Shown piece after piece: positions 8,947-18,086 of a DNA stretch of 64,000 nucleotides (position 1 is its first letter; each line of letters opens with the position of its first letter). Origin of the DNA: Brevundimonas intermedia (GTDB lineage: Bacteria > Pseudomonadota > Alphaproteobacteria > Caulobacterales > Caulobacteraceae); contig NZ_BSFD01000002.1 in NCBI RefSeq assembly GCF_027922165.1, forward strand, positions 416,874 through 480,873, written 5' to 3'. The notes beneath the pieces were generated by a model. The model saw only the letters and a program-made list of their open reading frames with translations. It did not search any database and had not been told where the DNA came from. Made by a program: the position numbers and the translations under genes.

Positions 8947-10224
8947 ATGCGCTTTTCCTATCGCCTGCTCCTGATCGTCTCGGTCGCCGCCTGTGCGCCG
9001 ATGTTGCCGGAACCGCCCGTCAGCCTGCCGACGCCGCAGCCCGCCCCCGCCCCGCCGGTGGTCGTCCCGACCCCGACGCCCCAGACGCCGCCGCTGAGCG
9101 CCTATGACCAGCAAGGGTTCGAGGGCTGGAAACAGACCTTCCTGGCGCGCAAGGGCGGCGCCCGACGCGCCGACTACGAACGCGAACTGGCTGGACTGAC
9201 CCCCGACGCCTCGGTCGTGCGGCTGGACCGCAACCAGCCCGAATTCTCCAAGCCCGCCGGCGCCTATATCCAGAACGCCGTCACCGCCTCGCGAATCGCC
9301 CAGGCCAAACAGCGGATAGACCGCGTGCCGTGGCCGGTGGTTCAGCGGTTCGGCGTGCCGTCCGAGATTCTGGTCGGGGTCTGGGCCCAGGAAAGCGCCT
9401 TCGGTCAGGTGCAGGGCGACTATGACGTGATCCGCTCGCTGGCGACCCTGGCCTATGACGGCCGCCGCCGCGACTGGGCCGAGGCCCAGCTGAAGGACGC
9501 GCTGGATATTGTCGTCGACGGCCGCCGTGAACGCGCTGGCCTGAAGGGAAGCTGGGCCGGGGCCATGGGCCAGACCCAGTTCATGCCCGACAACTATCTG
9601 CGTCTGGGCGTCGATCAGGACGGCGACGGCAAGGTCGACATCTGGAACGACGACGCCGACGCCCTGGCCTCCGCCGCCAATCTGCTGGCCCAGGCCGGCT
9701 GGAAGCGCGGCCAGGGCTGGGGGTACGAAGTCGTCCTGCCCGCCGGCTTCAACTATGCCGAAGCCGAAGGCCCCAAGCACAACTGGGCCTATTGGGCGGC
9801 CAAGGGCGTTCGCCTGGCCCAGGGCGGCACGCCGACCGGCGCCGAGGCGGTCGAGGACGCGACCATCCTGCTGCCCCAGGGCGCCAACGGCCCGGCCTTC
9901 CTGGCCCTGCCGAACCATTATGTGATCCGCCGCTACAACAACTCGGTCAGCTACGCCCTGGCCATCGGCCTGACGGCGGACGGGATCATGGGCAAGCCGG
10001 GCCTGACCAAGGCCTGGCCCAACGACGCCTCCATGTCGCGCGAACAGCGGATCGGCGCCCAGGCGGCCCTGACGCAACTGGGCTATGACACCCAAGGCGT
10101 GGACGGGGTTATCGGCTCCAACACCCGAGCGGCGCTGCGCCGCTGGCAGCAGGCCAACGGCCGCATCGCCGACGGCTATCTGACCGCCGCCCTCGCCGAC
10201 GAACTGATCCGCAAGACGAACTGA
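8947..10224 (+). CDS. MltB-type lytic murein transglycosylase lipoprotein
   Basis: A 425-residue outer-membrane or periplasmic lipoprotein that cleaves the glycan strand of peptidoglycan to 1,6-anhydro products. The signal peptide MRFSYRLLLIVSVAAC has its lipobox Cys at residue 16. A proline-rich linker runs over residues 20-50. The SLT_2 domain follows, with the catalytic Glu149 in VGVWAQESAFG and GAMGQTQFMP. Residues 355-425 form a PG_binding_1 domain (LTQLGYDTQGVDGVIGSNTR). ATG 8947 is chosen because it starts the signal peptide; earlier in-frame starts read promoter sequence. The gene stands alone. Confidence 0.92.
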   Translation: MRFSYRLLLIVSVAACAPMLPEPPVSLPTPQPAPAPPVVVPTPTPQTPPLSAYDQQGFEGWKQTFLARKGGARRADYERELAGLTPDASVVRLDRNQPEFSKPAGAYIQNAVTASRIAQAKQRIDRVPWPVVQRFGVPSEILVGVWAQESAFGQVQGDYDVIRSLATLAYDGRRRDWAEAQLKDALDIVVDGRRERAGLKGSWAGAMGQTQFMPDNYLRLGVDQDGDGKVDIWNDDADALASAANLLAQAGWKRGQGWGYEVVLPAGFNYAEAEGPKHNWAYWAAKGVRLAQGGTPTGAEAVEDATILLPQGANGPAFLALPNHYVIRRYNNSVSYALAIGLTADGIMGKPGLTKAWPNDASMSREQRIGAQAALTQLGYDTQGVDGVIGSNTRAALRRWQQANGRIADGYLTAALADELIRKTN

Positions 10225-10240
10225 GGGGCCGCCGGTCTTC

Positions 10241-10412
10241 CTTTCGTCATTCCGGGCGAAGCGCAGCGGAGACCCGGAACCCAGCGGCGCCGAAGGCGAA
10301 ATCTATCCGCCCCACACTGTTGGACACCTGGTCCGCGACAGGTTCGCGCTCTCGCGCGCCGCTGGGTTCCGGGTCTGCGGGCCAAGCGGCCCTTCGCCCG
10401 GAATGACGAAAG
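10241..10412. repeat. Family A palindromic intergenic repeat, copy 2
   Basis: The same architecture as copy 1: CTTTCGTCATTCCGGGC at the left, its inverse at the right, and the interior AACCCAGCGG/CCGCTGGGTT pair. It fills most of the 276 bases between the convergent transglycosylase and tdh genes, where it may act as a bidirectional transcript end. Nothing else is seen in that gap. Confidence 0.9.
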
Positions 10413-10500
10413 ATGGGGCACAGCGGATCCGTCAAGCGCAGTCAGCCATGGACGTCCGTCCTAAACGGACAGGGTCAGCGAGTGGGGAAACGACTTCCCC

Positions 10501-11553
10501 TCAGGCCGCCTTGTCCCAGTTCAGCACCACCTTGCCCGACTGGCCCGACTTCATCGCCTCGAAGCCTTCGCGATAGTCGGCATAGTCCAGCCGGTGGGTG
10601 ATCAGCGGCTGCAGGTCCAGACCGGCCTTCAGCAGACCCAGCATCTTGCGCCAGGTGGTGAACATCTCGCGACCATAGACGCCCTTGATGGTCAGGGCCT
10701 TCAGGATGATCGCGCCCCAGTCGGTCTCCATCGGCTTGCTGGGAATGCCCAGCATGGCCATGCCGCCGCCCATGATCAGGGTGTCGACGCACTGTTTGAA
10801 GGCGATGGGCGAACCTGACATCTCCAGCGCCACATCGAACCCGACCTTCAGGCCCAGCTCCTTCATGACGTCGTGGATGTCTTCCTTGGTCGTGTTCACG
10901 GTGCGCACACCCGGCGCCACCTTCTGCGCCAGCTCCAGCCGGAAGTCGTTGATGTCGGTCAGAACCACGGTGCGCGCCCCGGCGTGGCGGGCCACGGCGG
11001 CGGCCATCATGCCGATGGGGCCGGCGCCGGTGACCAGGACGTCCTCGCCCAGCAGGTCGAACTGCTGCGCCGTGTGCACCGCATTGCCGAAAGGATCCAA
11101 GATCGAGCCGATCTCATAGGGCACGTCGTCCGGCAGTTCGATCACGTTGAAGGCCGGGGCCACCACGAACTCGGCGAAGGCGCCCTGGCGGTTTACGCCG
11201 ATGCCGCGCGTCTTGGGGTCCAGGTGGAAATGACCGGCGCGGGCCGCTTCGGAGTTCAGGTCGATGACATGCCCCTCGGCCGAGACGCGCTGGCCGATCT
11301 TCAGCGGGCGATCCACATCCTTGCCGATGGCGACAATCTCGCCGGCGAACTCGTGGCCGGTGATCATCGGCGTCGGGACGTTCTTCTGGGACCACTCGTC
11401 CCAGTTCCAGATGTGGATGTCGGTGCCGCAGACGGCGGTGCGGTGCACCCGGATCAGCACATCCTCCGGCCCCGCCTCGGGGATCGGCGCGTCGATCAGT
11501 TCCAGGCCGACGCCCGGTGCGGTCTTGGCCAGGGCTTTCATCGATTCAGCCAT
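10501..11553 (-). CDS. tdh: L-threonine 3-dehydrogenase
   Basis: A 350-residue NAD+-dependent medium-chain dehydrogenase that oxidises threonine to 2-amino-3-ketobutyrate, the substrate of the Kbl enzyme encoded upstream. Catalytic zinc ligands Cys42 (VCGTDIHIW) and His67-Glu68 (GHEFAGE) are present, as is the Rossmann motif VTGAGPIGMMAAAVARHAGA. Oddly, the structural-zinc lobe, four cysteines in E. coli Tdh, is replaced here by cysteine-free sequence (GHVIDLNSEAARAGHFH). I chose ATG 11553 with AGGAGAC upstream; a longer frame to 11670 is translated repeat DNA. It lies downstream of kbl on the same strand. Confidence 0.92.
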   Translation of the reverse strand: MAESMKALAKTAPGVGLELIDAPIPEAGPEDVLIRVHRTAVCGTDIHIWNWDEWSQKNVPTPMITGHEFAGEIVAIGKDVDRPLKIGQRVSAEGHVIDLNSEAARAGHFHLDPKTRGIGVNRQGAFAEFVVAPAFNVIELPDDVPYEIGSILDPFGNAVHTAQQFDLLGEDVLVTGAGPIGMMAAAVARHAGARTVVLTDINDFRLELAQKVAPGVRTVNTTKEDIHDVMKELGLKVGFDVALEMSGSPIAFKQCVDTLIMGGGMAMLGIPSKPMETDWGAIILKALTIKGVYGREMFTTWRKMLGLLKAGLDLQPLITHRLDYADYREGFEAMKSGQSGKVVLNWDKAA

Positions 11554-11580
11554 AACGGCGTCTCCTAAAAACTCTAAGAT

Positions 11581-11684
11581 CGTCATCCTCGGGCTTGTCC
11601 CGAGGATCCATACTCCCGGTTTTAGCCGGTGCGCACCGTCCTCGACGGAGTCTATGGATCCTCGGGACAAGCCCGAGGATGACG
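11581..11684. repeat. Family B palindromic intergenic repeat, copy 1
   Basis: The element begins CGTCATCCTCGGGCTTGTCC and ends in its inverse, GGACAAGCCCGAGGATGACG, about 104 bp apart. It lies between kbl and tdh within the operon. In translation it gives the well-known artefact peptides ILGLVPRIH and MDPRDKPEDD. Further copies are at 20085, 20585, 21219 and, diverged, 28988. Confidence 0.9.
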
Positions 11685-11720
11685 GGAATAATGTGGCTCC
11701 GAGCGTGACGGAGCAAAGGG

Positions 11721-12911
11721 TCAGATAACCCCCAGTTCCCGGCCCGCCTGCGTAAACGCCGCCACCGTCCGGTCGATCTGTTCGAACGAATGCGCCGCCG
11801 ACATCTGGGTGCGGATACGGGCCTGGCCACGCGGCACGACGGGGAACGAAAACCCGATCACATAGACGCCCAGCTCCAGCGCCCGCGCCGCGAAATCCTG
11901 CGCCAGTTTGGCGTCGCCCAGCATGACCGGAATGATCGGATGCTCGCCGTCCAGCAGGGTGAAGCCCGCGTCCGCCATGGCGTTGCGATAGCGATGGGCG
12001 TTGGCCGACAGCCGGGTGCGAAGCGCGTCGCCCTCAGACCCTTGCGCGATATGGATCGCCTCCAACGACGACCCACACACCGCCGGCGCCAGGGCGTTCG
12101 AGAACAGATAGGGCCGCGCCCGTTGTTTCAGCAGTTCGACCACCGACTTCTTCGCACAGATGAAGCCGCCCATGGCGCCGCCCAGGGCCTTGCCGAAGGT
12201 GCCGGTGACGAAGTCCACCTCGACACCGTGGTGTGCGAAGGAGCCCTTACCCTGCGGGCCCAGGAAGCCGGTGGCGTGACAGTCATCGACCATGATCAAG
12301 GCGTCGTACTTGTCCGCCAGCGTTCGGATCTCATCCAGCTTGGCGATATAGCCGTCCATCGAGAAGGCGCCGTCGGTGGCGATGATGATGTCGCGGGCCC
12401 CGGCCTCGCGGGCTTCTTTCAGCCGGGTCTCCAGCTCGTCCATGTCGGAGTTGGCGAACCGGTAGCGTTTGGCCTTGCACAGCCGCACCCCGTCGATGAT
12501 CGAGGCGTGGTTCAGGCTGTCGGAAACGATGGCGTCGTTCTCGCCCAGCAGGGGTTCGAACAGGCCGCCGTTGGCGTCGAAGGCGGCGGCGAACAGGATG
12601 GCGTCCTCGAAACCGAGATAGCCGGCGATGGCGGCCTCAAGCTCCTTGTGGATCTCCAGGGTGCCGCAGATGAAGCGAACCGAGGCCGTGCCTGCGCCCC
12701 ACGTCTGCTGCGCGGCGATCCCGGCCTGGACGACGCGCTCGTCGCCCGCCAGGCCCAGATAGTTGTTGGCGCAGAAGTTCAGCACGTCGCGGCCGGCGAC
12801 CTGGATCACCGGTCCTTGGCGCGAGGCGATGATGCGTTCGGGCTTGGTCAGGCCCTGGGCGTCGATCTCGGTCAGTTCGCCGGCGACGCGGTCGTAGAAG
12901 CTCTGGGTCAT
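11721..12911 (-). CDS. kbl: Glycine C-acetyltransferase (2-amino-3-ketobutyrate CoA ligase)
   Basis: A 396-residue PLP enzyme of the alpha-oxoamine synthase group. It splits 2-amino-3-ketobutyrate with CoA into glycine and acetyl-CoA, completing the threonine degradation begun by Tdh. Marks seen are NYLGLAGDERV near the N-terminus, VRFICGTLEIHKELE, the aspartate of VDDCHATGFLG, and the PLP lysine in TGTFGKALGG. The C-terminus RIRTQMSAAHS is typical. The start ATG is at 12911. The gene is first of the kbl-tdh pair, with a family B repeat between the two. Confidence 0.95.
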   Translation of the reverse strand: MTQSFYDRVAGELTEIDAQGLTKPERIIASRQGPVIQVAGRDVLNFCANNYLGLAGDERVVQAGIAAQQTWGAGTASVRFICGTLEIHKELEAAIAGYLGFEDAILFAAAFDANGGLFEPLLGENDAIVSDSLNHASIIDGVRLCKAKRYRFANSDMDELETRLKEAREAGARDIIIATDGAFSMDGYIAKLDEIRTLADKYDALIMVDDCHATGFLGPQGKGSFAHHGVEVDFVTGTFGKALGGAMGGFICAKKSVVELLKQRARPYLFSNALAPAVCGSSLEAIHIAQGSEGDALRTRLSANAHRYRNAMADAGFTLLDGEHPIIPVMLGDAKLAQDFAARALELGVYVIGFSFPVVPRGQARIRTQMSAAHSFEQIDRTVAAFTQAGRELGVI

Positions 12912-12953
12912 GAGCCGCGACCTACGCCGATTTCGACCGGGTTTCCACCCGTC

Positions 12954-13868
12954 TTAGGTCGCCATCTCGGGATCGGCCTCGGACCGGATCGGGCTGACGC
13001 GGACCTTGCCGCCGCAGGGCTGGAAGGCGAAGGCCAGGCTGACCGCCGCCGTATCGTTCGGCGCCGTGGCTCTTAGGGTCGCCGCGCTCGGACACGCCTT
13101 CTGCATCGTCTCGTCGGGCACGACGCTCCACGCCATCTCGAAATAGGCCTTGGACCGGGGCGCCAGCTCCACCGGCGTCGGCGCCTGGCCCTGACGGAAA
13201 TAGCTGCCGGGGCTCTGGTCGGCGCGGATCGAGGTCAGCGGCCGCCCCTGCCCGTCCAGCAAGGTCACGCCCGGATAGCCGGTCAGGCTGCAGGCCTGGG
13301 CGCCGAGATTCTGGAGGCTGAAGTTGCGCACCCGATTGCCCGCCCCGGCGTCGCCGCCCTCGGCCGCCAATTTCAGCTGCGGCCCCTTGCACGGCGTCGA
13401 TGCGGGCAGGACGCCGCCCGGCGCCGGCGTAGTCGTCTGGCCCGGCAGGACTTGCGGAACCGGCGAGACGGGCGCCGCAGTCGCCACCGGCCGCGCGCAT
13501 TGTTCCAGCACCGCCACCCCGACCTCCTCGTTGGGGCCAAGCCGGCTCAGGGTCGCGCGCTCCTGACCGTCGCGCGGCGCGGTCCACCATTCGACGCCCG
13601 AGCCGACATAACGAGCGCCGCTGGCCGCCTCGACCGAGCGCAGATCATAGGTCTGCCCCTTGTAGGCCAGCTGCGCCGTCGCCGTGTCGGGATACCGCGC
13701 CTCGACCATCGCCCCGCTCTCGCAGGCGTAGCCGACGGCCGGAGCGGTCGACGCGGGCGCCGGCTGGGGCTCGACCGGAGCGGTCGGCTGCTCCGGCTCC
13801 GCTTGCTGACAGGCGGAGACCCCCGTCAGGGCGGCGATGGCGACGAAGGCGGTCAGGCGGCGCATCAT
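12954..13868 (-). CDS. Lipoprotein with MliC-like and DUF4232-like domains
   Basis: A 304-residue predicted lipoprotein. The signal peptide MMRRLTAFVAIAALTGVSAC ends in a lipobox with Cys20. Residues 45-115 (VGYACESGAMVEARYPDTAT onward to EWWTAP) resemble the C-type lysozyme inhibitor fold of MliC. After a Pro-rich linker, residues 155-295 resemble DUF4232 (NFSLQNLGAQACSLTGYPGV). I chose the ATG ATG at 13868, with GGGAGAGA upstream. Protection of peptidoglycan from lysozyme is a possible role but is inferred from the fold alone. It lies 58 bases downstream of the mce gene. Confidence 0.7.
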   Translation of the reverse strand: MMRRLTAFVAIAALTGVSACQQAEPEQPTAPVEPQPAPASTAPAVGYACESGAMVEARYPDTATAQLAYKGQTYDLRSVEAASGARYVGSGVEWWTAPRDGQERATLSRLGPNEEVGVAVLEQCARPVATAAPVSPVPQVLPGQTTTPAPGGVLPASTPCKGPQLKLAAEGGDAGAGNRVRNFSLQNLGAQACSLTGYPGVTLLDGQGRPLTSIRADQSPGSYFRQGQAPTPVELAPRSKAYFEMAWSVVPDETMQKACPSAATLRATAPNDTAAVSLAFAFQPCGGKVRVSPIRSEADPEMAT

Positions 13869-13926
13869 GGTCAGGTCTCTCCCGTTCGCAAAACTCAACG
13901 GCGAAGCTGGCGAAAAGCTCCAGCAA

Positions 13927-14349
13927 TCAGTGCGCGCCTTTCGGCGTCTCCATCAGCTCGATCAACACCCCGCCCATGTCGCGCGGATGCAGAAAGACGA
14001 CCGGCGTTCCATGCGCCCCGATGCGCGGCTCGCCCGTGCCCAGCAGGGTGACGCCCTTGGCCCGCATGTCCGCGATGGCGGCATGGATGTCGGCGACCTC
14101 GAAACAGACGTGATGCTGGCCGCCCTTGGGATTCTTGGCCAGGAAACCGACGATGGGGCTGGTCTCGTCATAGGGTTCGATCAACTCGATCTGGGCCGTC
14201 GGCGTGTCGATGAAACAGACCTTCACCCCCTGCGCCGGCAGGTCGAACGGCTCGCCGATCTTGGTCGCCCCCAGCACGTCCCGATACAGTTTAATCGAGT
14301 CCGCAATGGACGGGGTGGCGACCCCGACATGGTTCAGGGCGCCGATCAT
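13927..14349 (-). CDS. mce: Methylmalonyl-CoA epimerase
   Basis: A 140-residue vicinal-oxygen-chelate enzyme that interconverts (S)- and (R)-methylmalonyl-CoA between the carboxylase and mutase steps. Metal-ligand positions are His7 (LNHVGVATP), the histidine of QHHVCFEV and the glutamate near the end (VLIELMETP). The start ATG overlaps the mutB stop by four bases, so the two are translationally coupled. It is the last pathway gene of the propionyl-CoA locus. Confidence 0.95.
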   Translation of the reverse strand: MIGALNHVGVATPSIADSIKLYRDVLGATKIGEPFDLPAQGVKVCFIDTPTAQIELIEPYDETSPIVGFLAKNPKGGQHHVCFEVADIHAAIADMRAKGVTLLGTGEPRIGAHGTPVVFLHPRDMGGVLIELMETPKGAH

Positions 14350-16517
14350 GACTTGTCCTTTGCAGGCGCAGGCTGGGCGTAGCCCAGCCGCTGGTTCAGT
14401 TTCTCGATCAGGTCCACCGCCGTATCGGCGATGGCCGAACCGGGCAGGTAGACGGCGGCCGCGCCCATATCGAGCAGGGGCTGGACGTCCGACGGTGGGA
14501 TCACCCCCCCGACCACGATCATGATGTCGGGCCGGCCCAGCTTCTCCAGCTCGGCCTTCAGTTCCGGCACCAGGGTCAGATGCCCGGCGGCCAGCGAACT
14601 GGCGCCCACCGCGTGAACCCCCTTGTCCACTGCGTCCTTCGCCGCCTCGGCCGGGGTCTGGAACAGGGCGCCGGCGGTGACGTCGAAGCCTAGGTCGCCA
14701 TAGCCGGTGGCCACCACCTTCTGGCCCCGGTCATGCCCGTCCTGCCCAAGCTTGGCGATCAGGATGCGCGGCGGCCCGCCGTCATTCTCGACGAAGGTCG
14801 CCACCATCTCGCGGGCGCGGGCGAAGCGGGGATCGGCCCCCGCCTCCTTGGCGTAGACGCCCGACACGGTCTGCACCGTCGCCACATGGCGCCCAAAGGC
14901 GGCCTCCAACGCGTCGGAGATTTCACCCACCGTGGCCTTTGCCCGCGCCGCCTGCACCGCCAGTTCCAACAGGTTCGCATTCCCCCGCGCACCGTTGGTC
15001 AGGGCCTCCAGCGCCGCATCGGTCGCCGCCTGATCCCGCTCGGCCCGCAACCGTTTCAGCTTGTCGATCTGGGCCGCCAGCACCGCCGCGTTGTCGACCT
15101 TCAGCATCGGAATATCGTCGACGACGGGGTTCAGATATTTGTTCACCCCCACCACTGTCTGCTGGCCGGTGTCGATCCGGGCCTGGGTCTTGGCGGCGGA
15201 TTCCTCGATCCTCAGCTTGGGGATGCCCGCCTCGATGGCCTTGGCCATGCCGCCCAGGGCCTCGACCTCGGCCATATGGGCCCGCGCCCGCTCCGCCAGT
15301 TCGTGCGTCAGCCGCTCAACATAGAAGCTGCCGCCCCAGGGATCGATGACCTTGGTCAGCCCCGTCTCCGACTGCAGCAGGATCTGGGTGTTGCGCGCGA
15401 TCCGGGCCGAGAAATCGGTCGGCAGGGCCAGGGCCTCGTCCAGGGCATTGGTGTGCAGGCTCTGCGTCTGCCCGCCCGCCGCCGCCATGGCCTCGACCAT
15501 GGTGCGCGGCACATTGTTGAACACGTCCTGGGCCGCCAGGCTCCAACCCGACGTCTGGCAGTGGGCGCGCAGGCTCAACGACTTCGGATCGACCCCGCCC
15601 TCTTTCCGCACCGCCTCGGCCCACAGCAGGCGGCCCGCCCGCATCTTGGCCACCTCCATGAAATAGTTCATGCCGATGGCCCAGAAGAAGCTCAAGCGCG
15701 GCGCGAACCGGTCGATCGGCATGCCCGCCGCGACGCCCGCCCGCAGATATTCGATCCCGTCCGCCAGCGTATAGGCCAGCTCGATATCGGCCGAGGCCCC
15801 CGCCTCCTGCATGTGATAGCCGCTGATCGAGATCGAGTTGAACTTCGGCGTCTCCTGCGCCGTCCAGGCAAAGATGTCGGCGATGATCCGCATCGAGGGC
15901 TCGGGCGGATAGATGTAGGTGTTCCGAACCATGAACTCCTTCAGAATATCGTTCTGAATGGTCCCGGTCAGGGCCGCGTGCGGCACGCCCTGTTCTTCCG
16001 CCGCCACGACATAGAGGGCCAGGATCGGCAGCACCGCCCCGTTCATCGTCATCGACACCGACATCTGATCCAGCGGGATCCCGTCGAACAGGGTCCGCAT
16101 GTCATAGATGCTGTCGATGGCCACGCCGGCCATGCCGACATCGCCCTTCACCCGCGGGTGGTCGCTGTCATAGCCCCGGTGCGTCGCCAGATCGAAGGCG
16201 ATGCTCAGCCCCTTCTGCCCCGCCGCCAGATTGCGGCGATAGAAGGCGTTCGACTCCTCGGCGGTCGAGAAGCCGGCGTACTGGCGGATGGTCCAGGGAT
16301 TGCCCGCATACATGGTCGGATAGGGCCCGCGCACGAAGGGCGCGAACCCCGGCAGGCCGTCCTGGTGATCCAGCCCCTCCAGCGCCTCGGCGCCGTATGC
16401 GGTCTCGACCGTCAGCCCCTCGGGCGTCAGCCACGGCTCGCGCCTCGGCCCCTGCCCGGTCGCGTCGAGGTTCAGGGCGATCTTGCTGAAGTCGGGGAAG
16501 CTCCCAGAAGCGCTCAT
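14346..16517 (-). CDS. mutB: Methylmalonyl-CoA mutase large subunit
   Basis: A 723-residue cobalamin enzyme that isomerises (R)-methylmalonyl-CoA to succinyl-CoA. The TIM-barrel half contains [20 protein letters not shown], the substrate-channel region. The C-terminal B12-binding half contains [15 protein letters not shown], the base-off DxHxxG motif. The length is normal for the catalytic subunit, which in many alphaproteobacteria is called ScpA or BhbA. The gene overlaps mutA by four bases upstream and mce by four bases downstream, forming one compact operon. Confidence 0.96.
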   Translation of the reverse strand: MSASGSFPDFSKIALNLDATGQGPRREPWLTPEGLTVETAYGAEALEGLDHQDGLPGFAPFVRGPYPTMYAGNPWTIRQYAGFSTAEESNAFYRRNLAAGQKGLSIAFDLATHRGYDSDHPRVKGDVGMAGVAIDSIYDMRTLFDGIPLDQMSVSMTMNGAVLPILALYVVAAEEQGVPHAALTGTIQNDILKEFMVRNTYIYPPEPSMRIIADIFAWTAQETPKFNSISISGYHMQEAGASADIELAYTLADGIEYLRAGVAAGMPIDRFAPRLSFFWAIGMNYFMEVAKMRAGRLLWAEAVRKEGGVDPKSLSLRAHCQTSGWSLAAQDVFNNVPRTMVEAMAAAGGQTQSLHTNALDEALALPTDFSARIARNTQILLQSETGLTKVIDPWGGSFYVERLTHELAERARAHMAEVEALGGMAKAIEAGIPKLRIEESAAKTQARIDTGQQTVVGVNKYLNPVVDDIPMLKVDNAAVLAAQIDKLKRLRAERDQAATDAALEALTNGARGNANLLELAVQAARAKATVGEISDALEAAFGRHVATVQTVSGVYAKEAGADPRFARAREMVATFVENDGGPPRILIAKLGQDGHDRGQKVVATGYGDLGFDVTAGALFQTPAEAAKDAVDKGVHAVGASSLAAGHLTLVPELKAELEKLGRPDIMIVVGGVIPPSDVQPLLDMGAAAVYLPGSAIADTAVDLIEKLNQRLGYAQPAPAKDKS

Positions 16518-17893
16518 TGGCCCGCCTCCTCAAAGGCCGCCGCAAATCGGATCGGCGTCAGGGGTTCGCACACCCGCTCCACCACAACCGCCGCCTCATC
16601 GCCCGCCTCGACCGGAGCCGGCCGCACGTCCGCGTCCACATATTTCGTCACCCCGATGATCTGGGCCGCGCCGGTCTTCAGCGCCGCCTCCCGCAGGGCG
16701 CGGGCGCGGGCGATGCGGGGCTGGATCACCGACCCCTTCAGGGCCTCGACCAGACCGCCCTCGGACTCGATCATCTGGAACTCGGCCCAGCCGGCCTCGG
16801 CCAGATCCCGCGTCCGGGCGTCCAGATACCAGCTCCCCGCCGCCGGATCGTCGACCCGGCCCAGATTGGCCTCTTCCATCAGCACCAGCTGTGTGTTCCT
16901 CGCCTGCCGCCGAGCAAAGGCGTCGGACCGCCCGGTCGCGCGGGTGAAGCCGTCCAGCACCACCACATCCGCCCCGCCGACCGCGCCCGCAAACCCCGCC
17001 GCCGTCAGCCGCAGCAGATTGGGCCAGGGATCGCGCGCCGCCAGCATACGCCGCGACGACCGCGCCTCGATCACCGCCGGCGCCTCGATCCCAAAGGCTC
17101 GCGTCAACCCAGCCCAGATCAGCCGCATGGCCCGGACCTTGGCCAGGCTGTCGAAATATTCCGCATCGACCGACAGGCCGACCACCGTCCCCCGCAAGGC
17201 CGCCTCGACCGACATTCCCGCGTCCACGGCCGCCTTCACATGGGCCACCACGCTGGCGGCCGCAAAGGCCAGCTCCTGCGCCGCCGATCCGCCCGCCTCG
17301 TGCGCCACGCGCCCGCTGGCCATGAAGAAGGTCGCGTCGGGATAGGCGCCCGCATGGCGCGCCGCCGTATTGGCCGCCAGGCTCAGATGCTCTTCCACCG
17401 AACGCGGCGCCCCGCCCGCCTCGGCGAAGGCCGAGACCGGGTCCATGTGGAACCTCAGCTGGGCGCGCGGCGACCCCTTGGCCACGACGGCCAGGGCGTT
17501 GGCCGCATCCGGCCCGTCGATCCCCGCGTCCAGCGCGACCGGCGCCAGCTCCAGCGCCACCCCTTCCAGCGCCCGGCCCAGAGGCCCAGAGTCCGCCAGC
17601 ACTCGCCCCTTCAGCACCACCGAGGCGGCGCCGTTCTCCAGATCGGTCAGCACCGCTTCATTGACCGCCTCGGGATCATCCCCCTCGACCAGGGTCCGCA
17701 AATCCCAGGCCCGGCCTTCGGAGTCGGACGGACGCGGCGCGAAGATCGGCTGCACGCCCGTCGCCCCGGCGTACAGCGGCCGCGTCACCAGCTGGTCGGC
17801 GTCGAGCGACATCAGCGCCTCGATCGGGCGATCCTTCAACGCCTTCTGGGCCGCCTCGCGCCATTCCAGGGGCGTGGGGGTGGGGAAGCTCAT
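16514..17893 (-). CDS. mutA: Methylmalonyl-CoA mutase small subunit (short form)
   Basis: A 459-residue partner of MutB with the barrel-type fold, lacking any DxHxxG cobalamin motif. Recognisable parts are the N-terminal [14 protein letters not shown], the middle [20 protein letters not shown] and the terminal [15 protein letters not shown]. Small subunits in many bacteria exceed 600 residues because they keep a degenerate B12-like C-terminal domain; here the protein stops right after the barrel. It is presumably structural and non-catalytic. It starts the mutA-mutB-mce run and lies about 190 bases after pccA, with a family A repeat between them. Confidence 0.9.
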   Translation of the reverse strand: MSFPTPTPLEWREAAQKALKDRPIEALMSLDADQLVTRPLYAGATGVQPIFAPRPSDSEGRAWDLRTLVEGDDPEAVNEAVLTDLENGAASVVLKGRVLADSGPLGRALEGVALELAPVALDAGIDGPDAANALAVVAKGSPRAQLRFHMDPVSAFAEAGGAPRSVEEHLSLAANTAARHAGAYPDATFFMASGRVAHEAGGSAAQELAFAAASVVAHVKAAVDAGMSVEAALRGTVVGLSVDAEYFDSLAKVRAMRLIWAGLTRAFGIEAPAVIEARSSRRMLAARDPWPNLLRLTAAGFAGAVGGADVVVLDGFTRATGRSDAFARRQARNTQLVLMEEANLGRVDDPAAGSWYLDARTRDLAEAGWAEFQMIESEGGLVEALKGSVIQPRIARARALREAALKTGAAQIIGVTKYVDADVRPAPVEAGDEAAVVVERVCEPLTPIRFAAAFEEAGQ

Positions 17894-17912
17894 GCGGCCG
17901 CCCCCTCTTCCA

Positions 17913-18076
17913 CTTTCGTCATTCCGGGCGAAGCGCAGCGAAGACCCGGAACCCAGCGGCGCCGAAGGCGAAATCCATCCGCCGCACGATGTTTGAAGAC
18001 CGAATCCGCGACAGGTTCGCGCTCACGCGCGCCGCTGGGTTCCGGGTTGCGCTGCGCGCCCCCGGAATGACGAAAG
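17913..18076. repeat. Family A palindromic intergenic repeat, copy 3
   Basis: It starts CTTTCGTCATTCCGGGC and ends CCCGGAATGACGAAAG, as in the other copies, but the right arm reads GGGTTGCGCTGCGCGCCC where others have GTCTGCGGGCCAAGCGG. It fills the gap between pccA and mutA in the same transcription direction. Confidence 0.9.
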
Positions 18077-18086
18077 GGGGGAAACA

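Noticed and set aside
11546..11830. Reading frames giving ILGLVPRIH or MDPRDKPEDD peptides at this and other family B copies
   Set aside because: These are translations of the palindromic repeat; the frame runs in from both arms and has no gene-like codon use.
14733..17345. 870-codon plus-strand frame opposite mutB and mutA
   Set aside because: It is an antisense shadow of two well-identified genes in high-GC DNA; the sequence is rich in Arg, Gly and His with no domain.
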